Shown here: positions 1-12,930 of the stretch, in pieces
Numbering within the stretch: position 1 is the first letter of the stretch
How the letters are laid out: each line of letters opens with the position of its first letter
DNA from: Nymphaea colorata
Taxonomy: Eukaryota > Streptophyta > Magnoliopsida > Nymphaeales > Nymphaeaceae
DNA length: 60,000 bases
NCBI RefSeq assembly: GCF_008831285.2
Contig: NC_045139.1
Coordinates: 7,970,204 to 8,030,203, forward strand
Reading direction: 5' to 3'
Made by a program: the position numbers and the translations under genes
The notes under the pieces: generated by a model
What the model was told of the DNA's origin: nothing
The model's input: only the letters and a program-made list of their open reading frames with translations
Database searches by the model: none

Positions 1-1677
1 GAACTCAAGCAAACATTGGCATTACTGAGAGCTCCGCCAGCCATACTGGTTCTCCCTCCAGCCACCACCTCTCCCCTTATATTGCTATTAGAAGAGTGCG
101 ACGAAGGCAGACAAGGTGATCGGTCCCGGTCCAGCAGCCGCGGCTGCGTTGGAAACGAGCGCGTAGAAGGGTCGGGTGCAAGAGCATGCGGTCTAGCGTC
201 GAAAAGGTTGAGGTTGTCGGCGGCAACGTGAACGGCGATGGCACCAGCGCCGGCGACGCTGTTGCGCAGCCGTCTCGCCTGGCCACCGGGGCGACTGAAT
301 TCAATCTTGACGCGCTTGCCACATATTTCTCGTCCGTTCATCTCTGCCAGCGCCCTGGCAGCATCCCTGACGTCGTAAAACTCGACGAAGCGGTGTTGTC
401 GTTTCGATGGCGTCTCCCGCAGCTCCTTAACCGCACCTGTTGCGGGTTTTATTAATGATATAAACACGCTGGCGTTAGTCCACATACAAACGGCACTATC
501 TTCCATTTTCATTTCTTTTCTCTCTGCGTGTCCATTCCATGTTTCCGCAGACAAAGTTTCTAGGAGAGTAGCAATATTCAATACGAGAGAGAGGAGGAGA
601 GAGAGAGAGGCGAGGACTGGGCAATGGGGGTGTGGAGAGGGAGAGAGGGTTTTGGGCTAAATCTACTCAGGGAAATAAATAAGAAAATGAAAACCATTAT
701 AGCCGACAATCGACCAAATACAACAGAAAGCAAACCGAAGATTTTAGAGAGAGAAAGAGAGAGATAGAGAGAGAGAGAGAGCATGTTTCTTTATCAATGT
801 CGGAAAAAGAAGAAAGAGAATTACATAAAGAAAAAGAATTTTACATACCGAAAGCCTCGAAGACGTTCTTGAGTAGGCCGGACGAAACCTCGGAATCCAA
901 ATTGAAGACCACCAACGTGCCTTGGTTGTGAGCATCTAGCAGCCCACCGCCGGCGTACTTGCTTACCCTCATCGGCGCGCTGCTGTACTGAGCCCACACA
1001 GCACAGCCACCAATCAGCCCTCTCGAGTGGAGTGGCGGCGGAAGGGGAGGCGGAGGCGGAGGAGGCAGCACCACCTCACCGGCCCTCATGAGGGCCGTGT
1101 AATGCTGTGCAAGCCGGCTCTGCTGCATCATGTGCTGCTCCTGAATCTCCGCCAGCGCCCTCTGCGAGTGCCTCACGTCGTAGAAGTGAACCACCACCAA
1201 CCCCTGCTCGATATTCTCCATCTCCAACCCCCGCACCGGACCGAACAACTCCAATTCCCGCAGGAGGCATCCCTCGCTCACGCCAGGCGGCACCGAGCTC
1301 AGCAGCAGCGACCTCGACGCGTTCTCTCTCCCGCTAGGGGCAAGGTCCGACGGCCGCGCCGCAGGTCGGAGAGGAGCGCAAGGAGGGGGAGGAGCAGGGG
1401 GGAGAGGACAAGGAGAAAATTCACAAGGATAGGTGTAAGGGTAGACGAACGGCGGGAGGGGCGGGGCAGCGATGATTTTGGGTCTGAACTCTTGTGCTCG
1501 AGGGTCTAGATGGCTGGGCTTCGACGTCGAGGACGGAGCAGGCAAGAGAAAGCCGTCGTTCTTGCTCATGCCTGTTGACGAAACGATGGTGGTAGCGGCG
1601 GAACCGGCCTTTCTCATTCTCCCGCCCGAGGCAGCAGCTGTTTCTAGAACGAAGCCGCTGCCACCATCGCTCCCCAT
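1..1677 (-). CDS. TERMINAL EAR1-like / Mei2-like RNA-binding protein, 5' part (exons 1 and 2), runs off left edge
   Basis: Exon 1 is 1677-849, starting at the ATG for MGSDGG. It ends in a GTATGT donor after FEAFG. Exon 2 opens at 436 after a CAG acceptor and stays open to the window edge. Phase is preserved: the split Gly codon joins FG to AVKELRETP. A PAM2-like motif (LDPRAQEF, residues 57-64) is followed by a proline-rich stretch. A first RRM lies around 121-230, with an EQHMMQQ helix and a poly-Pro loop as in maize TE1. A second RRM starts at about 253 (GTLVVFNLD) and continues into exon 2 (RFVEFYDVRDAARAL, then a KIEFSRPGG end). In this family a third, Mei2-type C-terminal RRM is expected, here beyond position 1. 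By family knowledge such proteins bind RNA and restrain leaf initiation at the shoot apex. The reading frame looks intact, and codons are GC-rich compared with the AT-rich surroundings. I am confident of the family, less so of the exact paralogue. Confidence 0.88.
437..848 (-). other. Intron 1 of the TE1-like gene
   Basis: The intron is 412 bp, bounded by a GTATGT donor (848-843) and a GCAACAG acceptor (ending at 437). It contains long GA/CT runs (582-612, 744-782) that read as pyrimidine-rich on the transcribed strand. The boundary is supported by exact phase agreement and by continuity of the second RRM across the junction. Confidence 0.85.
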
Positions 1678-2570
1678 CTACCGGAAGAAGTCCAAGTGGA
1701 AAAAGGAACCCGGCAACAGGCACCACTAGTGAGGTGGAGTTGTTGGGCAACCGAAGCGACAAAGAATGGCCGCGTTTGGGGTAGCTTCTTCAGAGCGCAT
1801 GCACTTCCGGAAATCTGGGTCAGCCAAAATAAGCGAGATTCGAGAGGGAGAGAGAATGAGAGGAAGAAGAAGAAGAAGCGTGGGGGAGGGCGAGGTAGGG
1901 TTTTCCCCTTGAAAATGGTAAGAAAGAAGCAGCAGCAGCAACAGAACCCCGGAATGAGATGACAACCGACTATCAAAAGATCAGAAAGTTCTCACAACAT
2001 ATTAAATTATTAAATTTATATAGCCTCCGAAAGAGAGAGATGAATGATGACTAAGCTAAAGAACGGAGACTGACGGTGAATGACCGACTTGTGATTTGGG
2101 CGATCTCTTTGGAAAGAAAGAGAGAGACAGAAAGAGAGAGTACTGACGGCGGCGACTCGCCTAAATACCGCTCGAAGGCAAAACAAGGGCGGTATGCCGG
2201 CGAAGGAGCCGTGACTCAACCGGTCAAATCGAGGCTCTTAATGAGCGCAACCTTGTACAGACGGTTTGCCGGCGCCCATTGAAGTCCCCACTAAGTAACG
2301 GTCACTTCACAAAACCTGACCCTTCCTCCCCTCCTCCTCTCTCCACCCTCTTCTTCTCTCCCTTCTCTCTACACGGGAATTTGGGATGTGGGAATATCCC
2401 TCGCTTTTACATTTTGGGAACCTACACATGTCCAGATATGCCCTTCTCCTTCCTTATTTAAAATAAAAACAGAAGAAAAAGAACCCCTTTTCCTCATAAA
2501 CCAGAGCACTGTGTTCTTCTGAAATTTTCCTTTCCTTCTTCTTTAATCCCTCGTTCCATTTCATTAGAGT
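1678..2570 (-). promoter_or_regulatory. Upstream region of the TE1-like gene
   Basis: No coding signal is visible. The stretch directly upstream of the ATG is rich in CT on the transcribed strand (1830-1890, 2030-2145), as is common for plant 5' leaders. An AT-rich patch (1995-2022) could hold a core promoter, but I cannot place a TATA box or start site with certainty. The strand and role are inferred from position only. Confidence 0.4.
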
Positions 2571-3148
2571 AATTATGAAGTATTATGGCGGCATGAAGAG
2601 GCAGCACTGCAGCGGTTTGCAGAGGAAAAAGGAGAGGAAATAAGAAGGTTGGTGGTTTTAAATATTAATGACTCCATACTGAAAATAGTTACGGCCAAAA
2701 CAAATGATATTAATTGTAAGCATTTCTCGTTGTCCAAGAAGGGTAGGGGTTTTCCTTCATTGAGAGAAGCAAAAATTATTAAAACGAAAGAAAGGTTTTC
2801 GAGTACTTGGGGAGAAGAGAAACGACTATGCATTTTGCATCGGTAAGATATGCGCTCCTTACATTGTGTTTCGTTTTCCTCCCTTTCTCTCTCTACAAGC
2901 ACCGGCACCGCAGAGACCCGCGCGGGAGAAAGAAAGGTGACACACGTGTAAGAAGTAGCTTTCACGTGCGTGGGTGGGGCCGGCAGGAATCCCGGTTCTT
3001 GCTGCTGCAACTGAGTGGAGTGGGGTCTTCCTCACCACCGCTCTTCTCCTCCCACTTTCATTTTCAACTTGATTCAAGCTCGAACTTAAGTTGATGATGA
3101 TCACAAGTTTAAGACAATGTTGTTTGTGTTCGAAGATGAATTTTGGTC
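2571..3148. other. Intergenic, no recognised gene
   Basis: A 145-codon open frame exists on the minus strand (3010-2573), but its translation shows no motif I recognise and the composition is mixed. I treat it as chance. No RNA gene or element ends were seen here. Confidence 0.4.
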
Positions 3149-3351
3149 GAACCAGTCGAGTGCCAAGTTGAAGATTTCGAATTAAGCTTCATCCTTGCGT
3201 TTTTGCTGCTTGAGAATCTCGTAGTTGTTAACAGGCAGAGATCAATCTTGAACCAGTCGAGTGCCAAGTCGAAGATTTCGAATTAAGCTTCAACCTTGCG
3301 TTTTTGCTGCTTGAGAATCTCGTAGTTGTTAAACAGGCAGAGATCAATCCT
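3149..3351. repeat. Direct tandem duplication, 101-bp period
   Basis: The motif GAACCAGTCGAGTGCCAAG begins at 3149 and again at 3250. The two units differ by only a few bases, including one inserted A. There is no open frame across the pair. It appears to be a recent local duplication. Confidence 0.9.
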
Positions 3352-5616
3352 CCTCCCTGAGTTTTAAACGATACCAAAGATCCTCGAGCTTCTTAGCCGC
3401 ACAAATCAACTTCTTAGTAAACCAAAGATTGAACGCCTTCGTTCCCCAAGGCCCTCGTCAATCATCATGAAGAAAAAATGTTCGACGATTGTGTATGCGT
3501 TGAGGACAGCGTCGCGGCATCAGAATCGGATGAACTAGTGGTGAATAGATCCGATTTCATGGTATTTTCGAGGCTGCTATATGTCAAAACTTTAGTATAT
3601 TATGAATGTATATGTGTATATTAATAATAATCAAGTTAAGATCGATTGGAAACTGTGATCATATGGTTGCAGAAGGAGGAGGAGGGAGAGGGAGAGGGAG
3701 GAGGAGGAGGATGATGGGACGACACGTGCGGCGGTCTTTCTAGAGCGAGGAGGGGAGGGAGGTGGTGGTGGTGGTGGTCCTCCGACAGGTTAATTCCAAG
3801 GTGCGCTTTTTCTATTGGCCTCGCTTCGTTACTTGCCACGCCTTTGTCCACCATTCCACCTCAATCCACGACCCTCGTCTTCTTTCCATCACCCATCCCT
3901 TCTTCCCTTTAGCGCTTTTATCCAAGTCATCTATATACATACACTAAACTAAAATCATAGATTTAAAAGAGTAGTAGATTATCGGGTTAATAACAGTTGC
4001 CATAAAAAAATTTATTTTAGTTGTTACGAACTTAGGTTGTTATAGTCTAGAGTTAGTATTTAATATATATGGACACGCGAACAGACAATAGTACACCCGC
4101 AAAAGTATAAATTATGAGAAAAAAAAAACTCTTTTTAAGAAAGTCTCACAAGTAAATTGCATTTTAGGCACCGATAACACCCAGATATTTAATTTTAGAA
4201 ACATTATAAAGTTTAATTTATGGATATAATTTTGTTATTCCTGTAGATTACACTTTAAACCTAGCTTATTTCTTTAGAAACAAAACACAAGGAAGGGATG
4301 TAATGTGTGTCATAATGGGATATCTAAGTAGTATATATATATGTATATGTATAGTCATCTAATTAACCCATAAGGAGAAAATACTGATGTGAATTTTCGT
4401 CATTTAATAGTAATTCATGTTTTTTTTTTCCTTGTCTTTCACTCAACCATTTATTACAATAGACCAGACGACCTGAGTTGAGTTACTACAAACAACTAAA
4501 GTCACAATTTATCTAATGAATAGTGAGTGGATGGTTACTGCATTTTAAAGTCATTCGAGGGCCACATTCATATGATTTTAGGGTTGAGAGAACAACATGA
4601 AGAAAAAAAAGTAAGAACTGATACTAGATAATAAGAATGCCCATCATCTTTTTTCCTTTTATGTTTATCATGATAGATTAAACGATCCTGATTACATATC
4701 TAGGTAACCATAAAAACCTAGAGTCACCGTTTATATATATATATATATCCTTTTATCTTGTTCTAAGTTTTATCGATATATCCAGTCAACCGGGTCTTTT
4801 CGAGTATTGCAAAAGGGGCTTATGTGTGTAAGGGGGATGGGCCCTCCCCATGAAAGTGTTTGTCTCCGTCATATCAAACAGGGCGACACAAATCCACTTT
4901 CTTCTGTGGGTCACATGTTGTGCCTAACAAATATTTCTTCATGTGCATAGCGACAAATACCATAAAACATATACAAAACACTAAAAGATCAAAAAACCCA
5001 TTCTCATTTGAAAAGGACTTGAGATGCCAACTCCTTCACCCCACCACCATCTTTGAACTCTGACTCTCGTTCTTCATCATTTCCTTCTCAAAAACTGATG
5101 CCAACTCAACTAAATAGTGATGTCATTCGTTTAAACGGGTCGGATCTGGATCCAATTTAGGGTTTGACCATCTTAAAGATCCAAGTTTAAGTGTAAATGG
5201 GTCAGATTCTTGCCAGATTTTGGACTTGAAGGCAAAAAACTGATGCTGATCCGTTCAAACCTGTTATTGAATCGAGAACCGGTCTCTTTTCTAGACCCAG
5301 CTAAACAGATCGGTATCCAGATCAGTAATTGCGGAAGGTCCATTGGCATTAGTGCATGTCCTGAAATCTACCATTGTATTACATTTGCAGAACTTTGGAA
5401 GCCAAAGACATGCGTTGAGTTAAGGTGCCTTTGTCGTAGAAGGGAGAGCATATGATTGCATAGGTTGGACAACAAAAGAAAAGAAAAGAAAAAATCACTA
5501 GAGAAAAGGGTTGATTTTCACGAGTATTTTTGCTTAAAAGAGTCAAGACACTTCTTTTCATACATAAGGGATATATAGAGAACCGTGACTATTTAGTACG
5601 CTTATGAGATACTTCC
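3352..5616. other. Intergenic AT-rich DNA with a short purine-rich tract
   Basis: No gene was recognised. A GGA/GGGA-rich run lies at about 3670-3715, followed by a GGT run near 3760-3780. From 3950 to 5600 the sequence is AT-rich with scattered TATATA runs (for example 4735-4748). The open frames here are short and motif-free. Confidence 0.5.
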
Positions 5617-5617
5617 A

Positions 5618-5654
<37 letters not shown>
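5617..5654. repeat. Compound (CA)n(TA)n microsatellite
   Basis: An uninterrupted CA run is followed directly by a TA run. Similar compound tracts occur at 12931 and 40092. Confidence 0.95.
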
Positions 5655-7134
5655 AAGAAGAATGAATTGGGCACTAAGTATAAAATGGAGGTTAATTTTG
5701 CTTGACAAGATCCTTTGGGCCTGTTTGAACAACATTGCTTTATGAATTTGAGCCAAACCCAAAAAAATTGGAGTTGATTCATGAACCATTTGTTATGGAT
5801 ACCTCACCTTTTAGGTAAGTACATGGGATAGTAACTGAGTGTTACTGTTGCTAAACGGCCCCTTTGATAACCTATATCTCTTGTTATAAGAATATGTGGA
5901 TTTAAGATCACCATTATGCTTTAAATGTATAGATCTCGAGTCAGATGGAGGGGAGTCTTGACTTAAGATCCATAGTATTTAAGGTGCAAGGTATATAAAT
6001 TTATGAAGTAATCCATGTACATAGATTTCAGATTCTTGTAAGAAATCAAGGATCTAAAATTCTCTAGTTTAAGATCCTAAGGTTTTACGTCAGCTCAAGT
6101 CTAAGATCCAAAACAATCAAATGCAAACACAAGCCAGATCAAATGATAAAGATGAATATTAGGCAGCATTGAAAACTTAATATATTGTTGGACTTGATAA
6201 CTTAACTTCAATCGTCTATGAACCAGATTATGTGTTTGGGGTTTCGATGCAGTGGGGAAGACACTCTTCCTCTAACCACGATCAACGCTAAACTAATTAC
6301 AAATGAGGACAGAAGAATAATTAGGGTTTTATTCAACGCAAAAGCTAATTACAAACGAGGACATAAACACCTTTATATACCCTAAAGCTGGATCCATGGA
6401 TCTGGATCCAAACGAAACAAAACAATGAGTACAAACTCAAAATGTTAGAGCAGGATCTGGATCTCTTTGACAGCCACTCCTGCATCAGGTTTGAACACGA
6501 AGAGCAGGCGGGTGAGACCCAAAGCATACAGAAAAAAAAACCCTAAACAGTGAGGAAACATGCAGTTTATGTGCAGAACTTCTTGTTCGAAAAGGAATTT
6601 TATTGTTATATATAAATTCTGACGGCAAGGAGTCCTATTGATGATTTGATCACTTAATGGGACGTCCTTGCATGTGACATAAGAGTTAGCGATCATATGC
6701 AGCAATGCATATTATGAACGATGTTAAAACAGTTCCCCCTTTTCACCATTGTTTTTAGGCATCATTGGGTATACTTTTTCTTGTTAAAAGGCAATTTATA
6801 AGCGTTAATACTTCGGATCTTTTTTTTTTTTCATGAATTAGAAGATTGTGAAATCACTGCAGTGATTCGTGCTGGTTTTGGAATAGATGGGGAATGTTCA
6901 CAAATACAATGGTTTTAACTTACATTCGAAGTTTGGCTTAATGATTAACGTTAAATATTGGTTAAGATGACATAAAAATCTTTTGCCATTCTTCATATTT
7001 GGACATTTGGTCTTTAGCCTGTAAAAATATGAGAAATATATCTTAATTTCCTACTTTTTAGAGTCTTCTTTTTATTAGATTGGAAGAGGCATACTAAGTT
7101 ATGTCAGGAAAGCATGCCTATTATGTGAGGATTC
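5655..7134. other. Intergenic, no recognised gene
   Basis: Single-copy-looking AT-rich sequence. GGATCTGGATC-type words near 6390-6460 recur elsewhere in the window (about 5140-5290, 36300-36420, 39640-39840), so old repeat debris is likely. No coding motif is visible. Confidence 0.4.
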
Positions 7135-7630
7135 AATGAAAAGAAAGATAACTTCAGAACATATATAATTCATGCATATATAGTGTAACAACCTGACCCA
7201 CTTTCAATGAAAAGATAGATAACTTTTGAACATATATAATTTGTGCATATATAATGTAACAACTTGACCCACCCCCTAGCAGTGTTGACTCCAGTCCTCG
7301 AAAAGATTGGAAACTAGGACAATCATATCTTCAATGACCCCCTTTATAAACATTTGAAGATTCCTTATAATATTCAATAGAGGACTAAACATTTGGGGCG
7401 TTACAATCCACCAACTATAATATCACTGTATCAACCCGACCCACTACTGGGCTCGGGCCCCTGGTTCGGTGGATCTCAACCCACCCCTAGAAGTTTTGGC
7501 TCTATCTCTCGAAAAGGGTAGAAACTAGGACAATCATATCTTCAATGACCCCCTTTATAAACCCTTGAAGATTCTTCACAATCTTCAATACAATCTTCAA
7601 TACGAGACTAAACATTTGGAGCGTTACATA
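7135..7630. repeat. Local duplications, 71-bp and about 211-bp periods
   Basis: AATGAAAAG(A/T)(A/T)AGATAAC starts at 7135 and 7206 (71 bp), each followed by a GTAACAAC-TGACCCAC block. A second phrase (CCTAG, then CTCGAAAAG, then CTAGGACAATCATATC) occurs at about 7275 and 7486. Both pairs are diverged, so they are older than the 101-bp duplication at 3149. Confidence 0.75.
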
Positions 7631-8335
7631 TAATATCCAAGTTCAGACGCTTTTCCCATCAATAAGTGGTTGCAAGATGGTAGAAAATTACCTAGTGGGT
7701 CTATGCACAAATTGTCACCTACGTGGCATGGGGACCGAATTTTGATGTCTAAAATTTAATGCAGGTACAAACATCCAAACCTACAAGCTCAAACACACGA
7801 CTATCTTCTTGATGTTTTAGCCATTCAAGCCTGAAAAAACTTGATATTTATTTAGTGAGCACCATGCAGGAGATGTTTCGCCCTTTGAAATTTGAGATTG
7901 GTTTTGACTCATTTCTTATACAAGAGAATGAATAGTGAGACAGATTTTTCTTACCTCCACCATTTCAGCCCAGGATCTCTCATTATATCACCGGTTATTT
8001 AAGAAAGAAGAAAGAATTTGACAGCCGTGGATTTCACAAGTGACAAGGTCCAATGCGTCTGTGTTAGCGGCTGAAGGCTAGGATGCTTGGAACCTGGATA
8101 GAAATAATTGCTTTAATATTGTTGAGGAAGTATGTGAAGTTTCTATAAGGATGCAACAATGAAAACGGTGAGGAGCACATGGGTCATTTAGGGGTTGTTT
8201 GGCGACAGTATATACATTGGAAAAGATTCACAGAACATTTATACCAATGTTTCATGAAATTTTGTCATTATTTAGGATAAATTCATGAGATAACAACAGT
8301 AACAATGTGTTACTGCTGCCAAACGGCTCTTTCAT
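7631..8335. other. Intergenic, no recognised gene
   Basis: Nothing coding or structural was recognised in this AT-rich stretch. Confidence 0.4.
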
Positions 8336-8540
8336 GTCCAGCAAGAGCCCGAGAGTTGATTGCACCAATTGACTACCTGCAAGGGGATGTGAAGATAGCA
8401 GGCACAGAAAAATATCAAGGTTTCCTTAATATATTGATCACCAGTCTGGAAGAAAATGCTTCCCACAGTACTACACAATGTCCCTTTCAAACTTAGTAAT
8501 TCCTGTTTCCATGGCTACCATCAGAGACTTGATGATGATA
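8336..8540 (+). pseudogene. Degenerate copy of a short unknown coding segment (paired with 30741-30926)
   Basis: The translation contains APIDYLQGDVKIAGTEKYQ, matching the phrase in the ORF at 30741-30926 (DVKIAG, two residues, KYQ). Nucleotide similarity continues through CCTGTTTCCATGGCT. The frame is interrupted here. I do not recognise the family. It could be an exon fossil or part of a dispersed repeat. Confidence 0.45.
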
Positions 8541-9297
8541 ACTTCAAGGAACCTTTGGATTCCTGTTTTCAAACATAGTTTTTTAATAACTTCAAGGGAC
8601 ATTTGGATGACAGCTAGTTTTGCCTCTAAAACATTATGTTTCGATGAAATCAAAAATTGGCTTTGCTAAAATCAAGTTTTGATAAAACCTAGTTTTTATA
8701 AAGGGCATGAACAACCTGCCTCCCTTCATGCACAGCTAATTCTTGCTCTCCAATTCCAAATTCCGTTCCTTCCATCCAGATATCATCTGAAAATATTTTA
8801 AAACTAGATTTTCAATAAGGTTTTCACAAAACTTGATTTTCACAAACCAAATCATTTCTAAGGTGCCACCCAATTCAAGCTCCCTTAGAAGTTAAGAAGT
8901 TGAGTAAGTTACAAGAATATTCATCTTACTATCTTACTACCCACCAATAAGACCAAATCTCCTACCCGTTATGAAGCTAGCTTACTTTTGGTAGCTCGGG
9001 ATGACGCCTTCACTATGCTTCAATAATACAAGTCAACTTGAAACAGAAGTTAGCAGAGTTTGGCGAACTCTGAAGTTACAAAAAAAAAGTTACTTGTGAG
9101 GGTTGATCAGGTTTAATGCATTTACTATTGCAAGTACATATAAATTATTTTGGGGTATAGCGTCGTCCTGCAAAACACTGTCAAGTCAATCCTCAAAATA
9201 AAGATAAATTAAAGAAAAGAGGCCCCCACGTTGACCACATGTTTGTTCCGTACGTCTATATATGCGCACGATGTATATGTCTCCTATAGTGAACACT
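8541..9297. other. Intergenic, no recognised gene
   Basis: The phrase CAAACTTAGTAATTCCTGTTTC near 8489 is partly repeated around 8553-8580, and AAAACTTGATTTTCACAAA-type words recur to 8850. Nothing looks coding. Confidence 0.35.
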
Positions 9298-9530
9298 TCA
9301 CGTGATGTTTGATCGTTCCCACAAATCTTATTTCCTGGTATTTCTAAAGTGTAGGAGGCTTTTTAATCACGGAAAATGTAGTCCATCTCATTGTGGTTCC
9401 CACCTGCTTTTTGGGATTGTGTTTATATATTGGGTCATTTCAACTTGGTGGTACATTTGGAAGGAGCGCAGTTTCAGGAGCACCTTCTCTTTGCCAGATT
9501 CGGTGGCTCGTCTTGTGTAGGGGATGTCCA
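9298..9530 (+). pseudogene. LINE (non-LTR retrotransposon) C-terminal zinc-ribbon tail remnant
   Basis: The frame 9302-9520 reads HCGSH near its start and STWWYIWKERSFR further on. This matches the W-x-IWKER signature of the zf-RVT segment at the end of plant LINE ORF2 proteins. Only this tail is present: no reverse transcriptase lies upstream, and no poly-A tail with a target duplication was found. The fragment is old and non-functional. Confidence 0.6.
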
Positions 9531-9927
9531 ATTTGCCATTCGGTTAAGGCGCCGTTGTTCGTCTATGGCTGGGTGACTGTGCCGCTTCGTTTTTTTTTCC
9601 CTTTTCCCGCCACTCTTATTTCACAGTGTATTGTATTGTATTGTATATTTCATCTTTTTGCATATTGTTTTTGTATCTAGGGGACTTTTTGTCCTCAAAT
9701 TTTGTTATAGATTCTCATTTTATCGGCTCGTTGCAGCTATTTGAAGTTGACGGCCAAAGTGTGATCTTGGCTTCTAAAAAGTGTAGCAAATATTTTAGCG
9801 GTTGTGCTATGGGTGGTGTAAGTCCGGAAGCCCCAATCTAACTCGTCGTCATGTTACTTAACTTATGCATCCGTGGTCCCAACAAAGAGTTGATGCCCTT
9901 AAAACTCAATACAGAGATTGAATACAA

Positions 9928-9929
<2 letters not shown>

Positions 9930-9969
<40 letters not shown>
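9930..9969. repeat. (GA)n microsatellite
   Basis: A continuous GA run of about 40 bases. Other long GA runs occur at 12424-12453 and 12981-12998. Confidence 0.95.
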
Positions 9970-9971
<2 letters not shown>

Positions 9972-11499
9972 GGGTATGTAAAACATGTGGCCGAATACAT
10001 TCATTTCATGTTTCAAACAAATGGGGGACAAATAGTTAAAGCATGTTGACTTTATGTTCACACAAACAAGCACAGGACGATTGAAAAAGTGAGACTCTAA
10101 AAAATTGAAAAATGAAAATACATATCAGAGATGCAACATGGAAAAGAGTGGTACTGTATCCTGCTCATAGGTTATCAACAATAAACAATTTATAAATATA
10201 TTAAAAGAGACAGAATGAGATTGAAAAGCTTTTTGTGCTAAACTTTAGACTTTTTTAGTTTTATAAACATCAAGTTTTAAAAGGTCTGGAAATTTGTCTT
10301 GTTTTAGCAATTACTTAACATGATTCCATATAACATCTACACGGGAAAATTTGATAAAAAAAATTTGAGAAAACATGGAACTTTAAGGTTGCATTTGAGA
10401 TTCAAGGCTGCACAAAAAGGTCGGATGAGGATGCGGTGGTATTAAATCCATGGATTTGAGATCCTAGGATCTTAAATCAACGCAGATAAAGGGCACGTTC
10501 TGTTGCTCAAACAATGCTCCCTGGATAGTGGATGCTGCAAAAAAAGTTTCATGATGGAGACAGAGAATTGGTTTGATCATTGCCTTAAACACAATGATGA
10601 TAACATGTCTATCGAGGCAATTGAACATGCCAAAGGGTGCCCCTGCATTGTATCAAACGACTTGGAGAGTCCGAAGGCTTGCTTTTACATCATTCGAATC
10701 ACTCCAACATAGGAAATGGGCGATTAGACAGGATAATTGCATATTACATTGTCTAAGTGCACTTTATGTCAAGTTTTTCACAGGAGAAAAGTGTCAGGAT
10801 ATTAACCAAGATTTAGATTCATATTGTTACTAGGAAAGAAGCCCATGCGATCAGAATGTCCCAAAAGGCATCACATAGCTGGTTGGACTAACAGATCAAT
10901 AAAAGTCAGGTCGCCAGTTCAATTCTTGAGGTGGATTCGAAACAAGTACAAAGAAATAAAGGCAAAAAATTGGCCAAACGAGCAGTACGTTCATAGTTAG
11001 TAGGGCCTTCTTTCACCTTTAACAATGAAATGGGAATACCAACACCACAGGGAGCACGTTAGTCGTGTTTATAACAATTGTTGTGAAGGGTTGATGAAGC
11101 CAAAACCATGCATTGGTTATTTTTCATAACCATTATATGAAATTCTTAGTCCTCCACAGACTCTGATCCTCTAGGAGGCAGCAGAAGTATGCAAATTTAA
11201 ACCCAACAAAAATGCAACTATGATATTTTATATATAATTACCAGGTTTCAGATTCATAATTTTTCTTTGTCATCAGCCTTATGAAGGTTCACAAGATGCC
11301 ACGTGTAAAATTTGTTGTTTAAAATTAAAATGTCATGGTTATTCACTTTACACACATATTATACTTCTATGAGTAGATGATTGCCAGACTTTTTTTGTTG
11401 ATCATTTTATCCATCTGAAAATATCGACAGCAATATATACATATAAAGAAAACTGAATCGTGACATTCACTTGATGTAAATATCTAGCAACATCAAACC
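9970..11499. other. Intergenic, no recognised gene
   Basis: Overlapping open frames at 10503-10833 give no recognisable motif. Words such as ATGGATTTGAGATCCTAGGATC (about 10450) resemble repeat debris seen near 5900-6110. No gene is supported. Confidence 0.4.
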
Positions 11500-11528
11500 T
11501 GGGCCATCCAAAAAATCTGGATGGCCCA
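11500..11528. other. Short perfect stem-loop (10-bp stem, 9-nt loop)
   Basis: TGGGCCATCC (11500-11509) pairs with GGATGGCCCA (11519-11528). It is followed by CT-rich sequence. A related GGCCCAAATCTC phrase followed by CT runs recurs at 12239-12285, which hints at a dispersed repeat rather than a terminator. Confidence 0.6.
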
Positions 11529-12420
11529 AATCTCTCATTTCTTCCCCTCTCTCTCTTTCTCTTTATCTCTCTCTGATCTTTCGAGGAAAGCCCGGGTTCT
11601 AAGTGTACAAACGATCGCATGGGCATCCTTCCTAGTAACAATATGAATCTATATCTTGGTTAATATCCTGACCATTTTCTCCTTTCATGAAACAACGAAA
11701 AATTTGACATATTAGTGCACTTAGACAATATAAAATGAAAGTAGACAGCACATGCAATTAGGCCTTCCGTTCATCAATATTACTTTTCGTTCCAGGTGGC
11801 TTTGTAGGTCATGACAAACTATCAGCAATTGCAAGGCAACTCCGATCGTCATCCCAACCCAAAATTCCCTAATAACAGTTTGGAAATGCCTATGATGATC
11901 AAGACGAAAATGAGGCAAACATGGAAGAAAATGGGCTTTTCTCACAATTTAGAATGCCCAGAGTATGCGGAGAAGTAATATTGATGAATGCATTCTTTGA
12001 GAAGCTTTGAGCTGTCCTCATAATAGCTTCTCCCTGCCAGTCATTTGGCCGGTTAAATTCTTGTCTAAGGACATAAATTTCTTCTTCAATTTCCACACCT
12101 AGCAATGCCCGCTTGTGCACCTACCTTTTAAATAAATAAAAAAAAAAACCATTGAATAGCCATAGAGGTAACCTGTTGACTCTAGTTTTTTAGACATCTA
12201 AGGACATCAAATTTAAGTTGTCCAATTTAAGATCAGACGGCCCAAATCTCCCTTCCCTCCCTCCCTCTCGCTCTCTCTTTCCTTGTGAATCACTCTCCTC
12301 CCTCTCCTACTTTCTCTCCTCTTCTTGCAATGGGAGCTCTACAGGTCTGCCCTGCTGCCAGGCAACATCGGCCCCACGAGCGATGGTAGGGGAGGAGCCA
12401 CTGGGGTCTCCCTTTGAAAG

Positions 12421-12423
<3 letters not shown>

Positions 12424-12453
<30 letters not shown>
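12424..12453. repeat. (GA)n microsatellite
   Basis: A perfect GA run downstream of a CT-rich stretch (12240-12330). Confidence 0.95.
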
Positions 12454-12457
<4 letters not shown>

Positions 12458-12928
12458 GTAAGCCATTCAATCTAAAATCAAACAGTCCAAACTTGATGTC
12501 TCCATTTGTCCATAAACATTTGCAGTCATCGTTCCATTTTCTTGCATTTGCCAACAACTTCTATTGCCAAATGATTATTTTTTTAAAATTTTCTGCCGCT
12601 AAAAGCACCGAAAATCATTGCTAAATGTTTTGAAAAAATAATAGACAAAACCATGGCTAATGCACCTTTGAGAGATGGAAACTAAATAAAAAACATATAT
12701 AAAAATACTGACTATATAGAATCACCCAGCCAATTAACCATGTCCATTCATTTAAAGCAAATAGATGATTGAGAGAAAAACAAAAAGAAGAACACATGAA
12801 TTAATACTAAATGATAAAATACCCATAATCTTTTCTCCTTATTTTTCCTTTAACCATCCATCATCTTCAATTAAATTGACATGGTTAAATGGCAAAATGA
12901 CTCTCAAATGTAAAAGTCACCATTCAAT

Positions 12929-12930
<2 letters not shown>

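Noticed and set aside
1027-1509. 160-codon plus-strand open frame opposite exon 1 of the TE1-like gene
   Set aside because: It is an antisense shadow of a GC-rich exon and is arginine-rich without any motif.
2573-3010. 145-codon minus-strand open frame
   Set aside because: No recognisable domain, odd composition, and no splice or promoter context; likely chance.
11500-11528. Rho-independent-style terminator
   Set aside because: The context is a eukaryotic nuclear genome and the phrase recurs in dispersed repeats.
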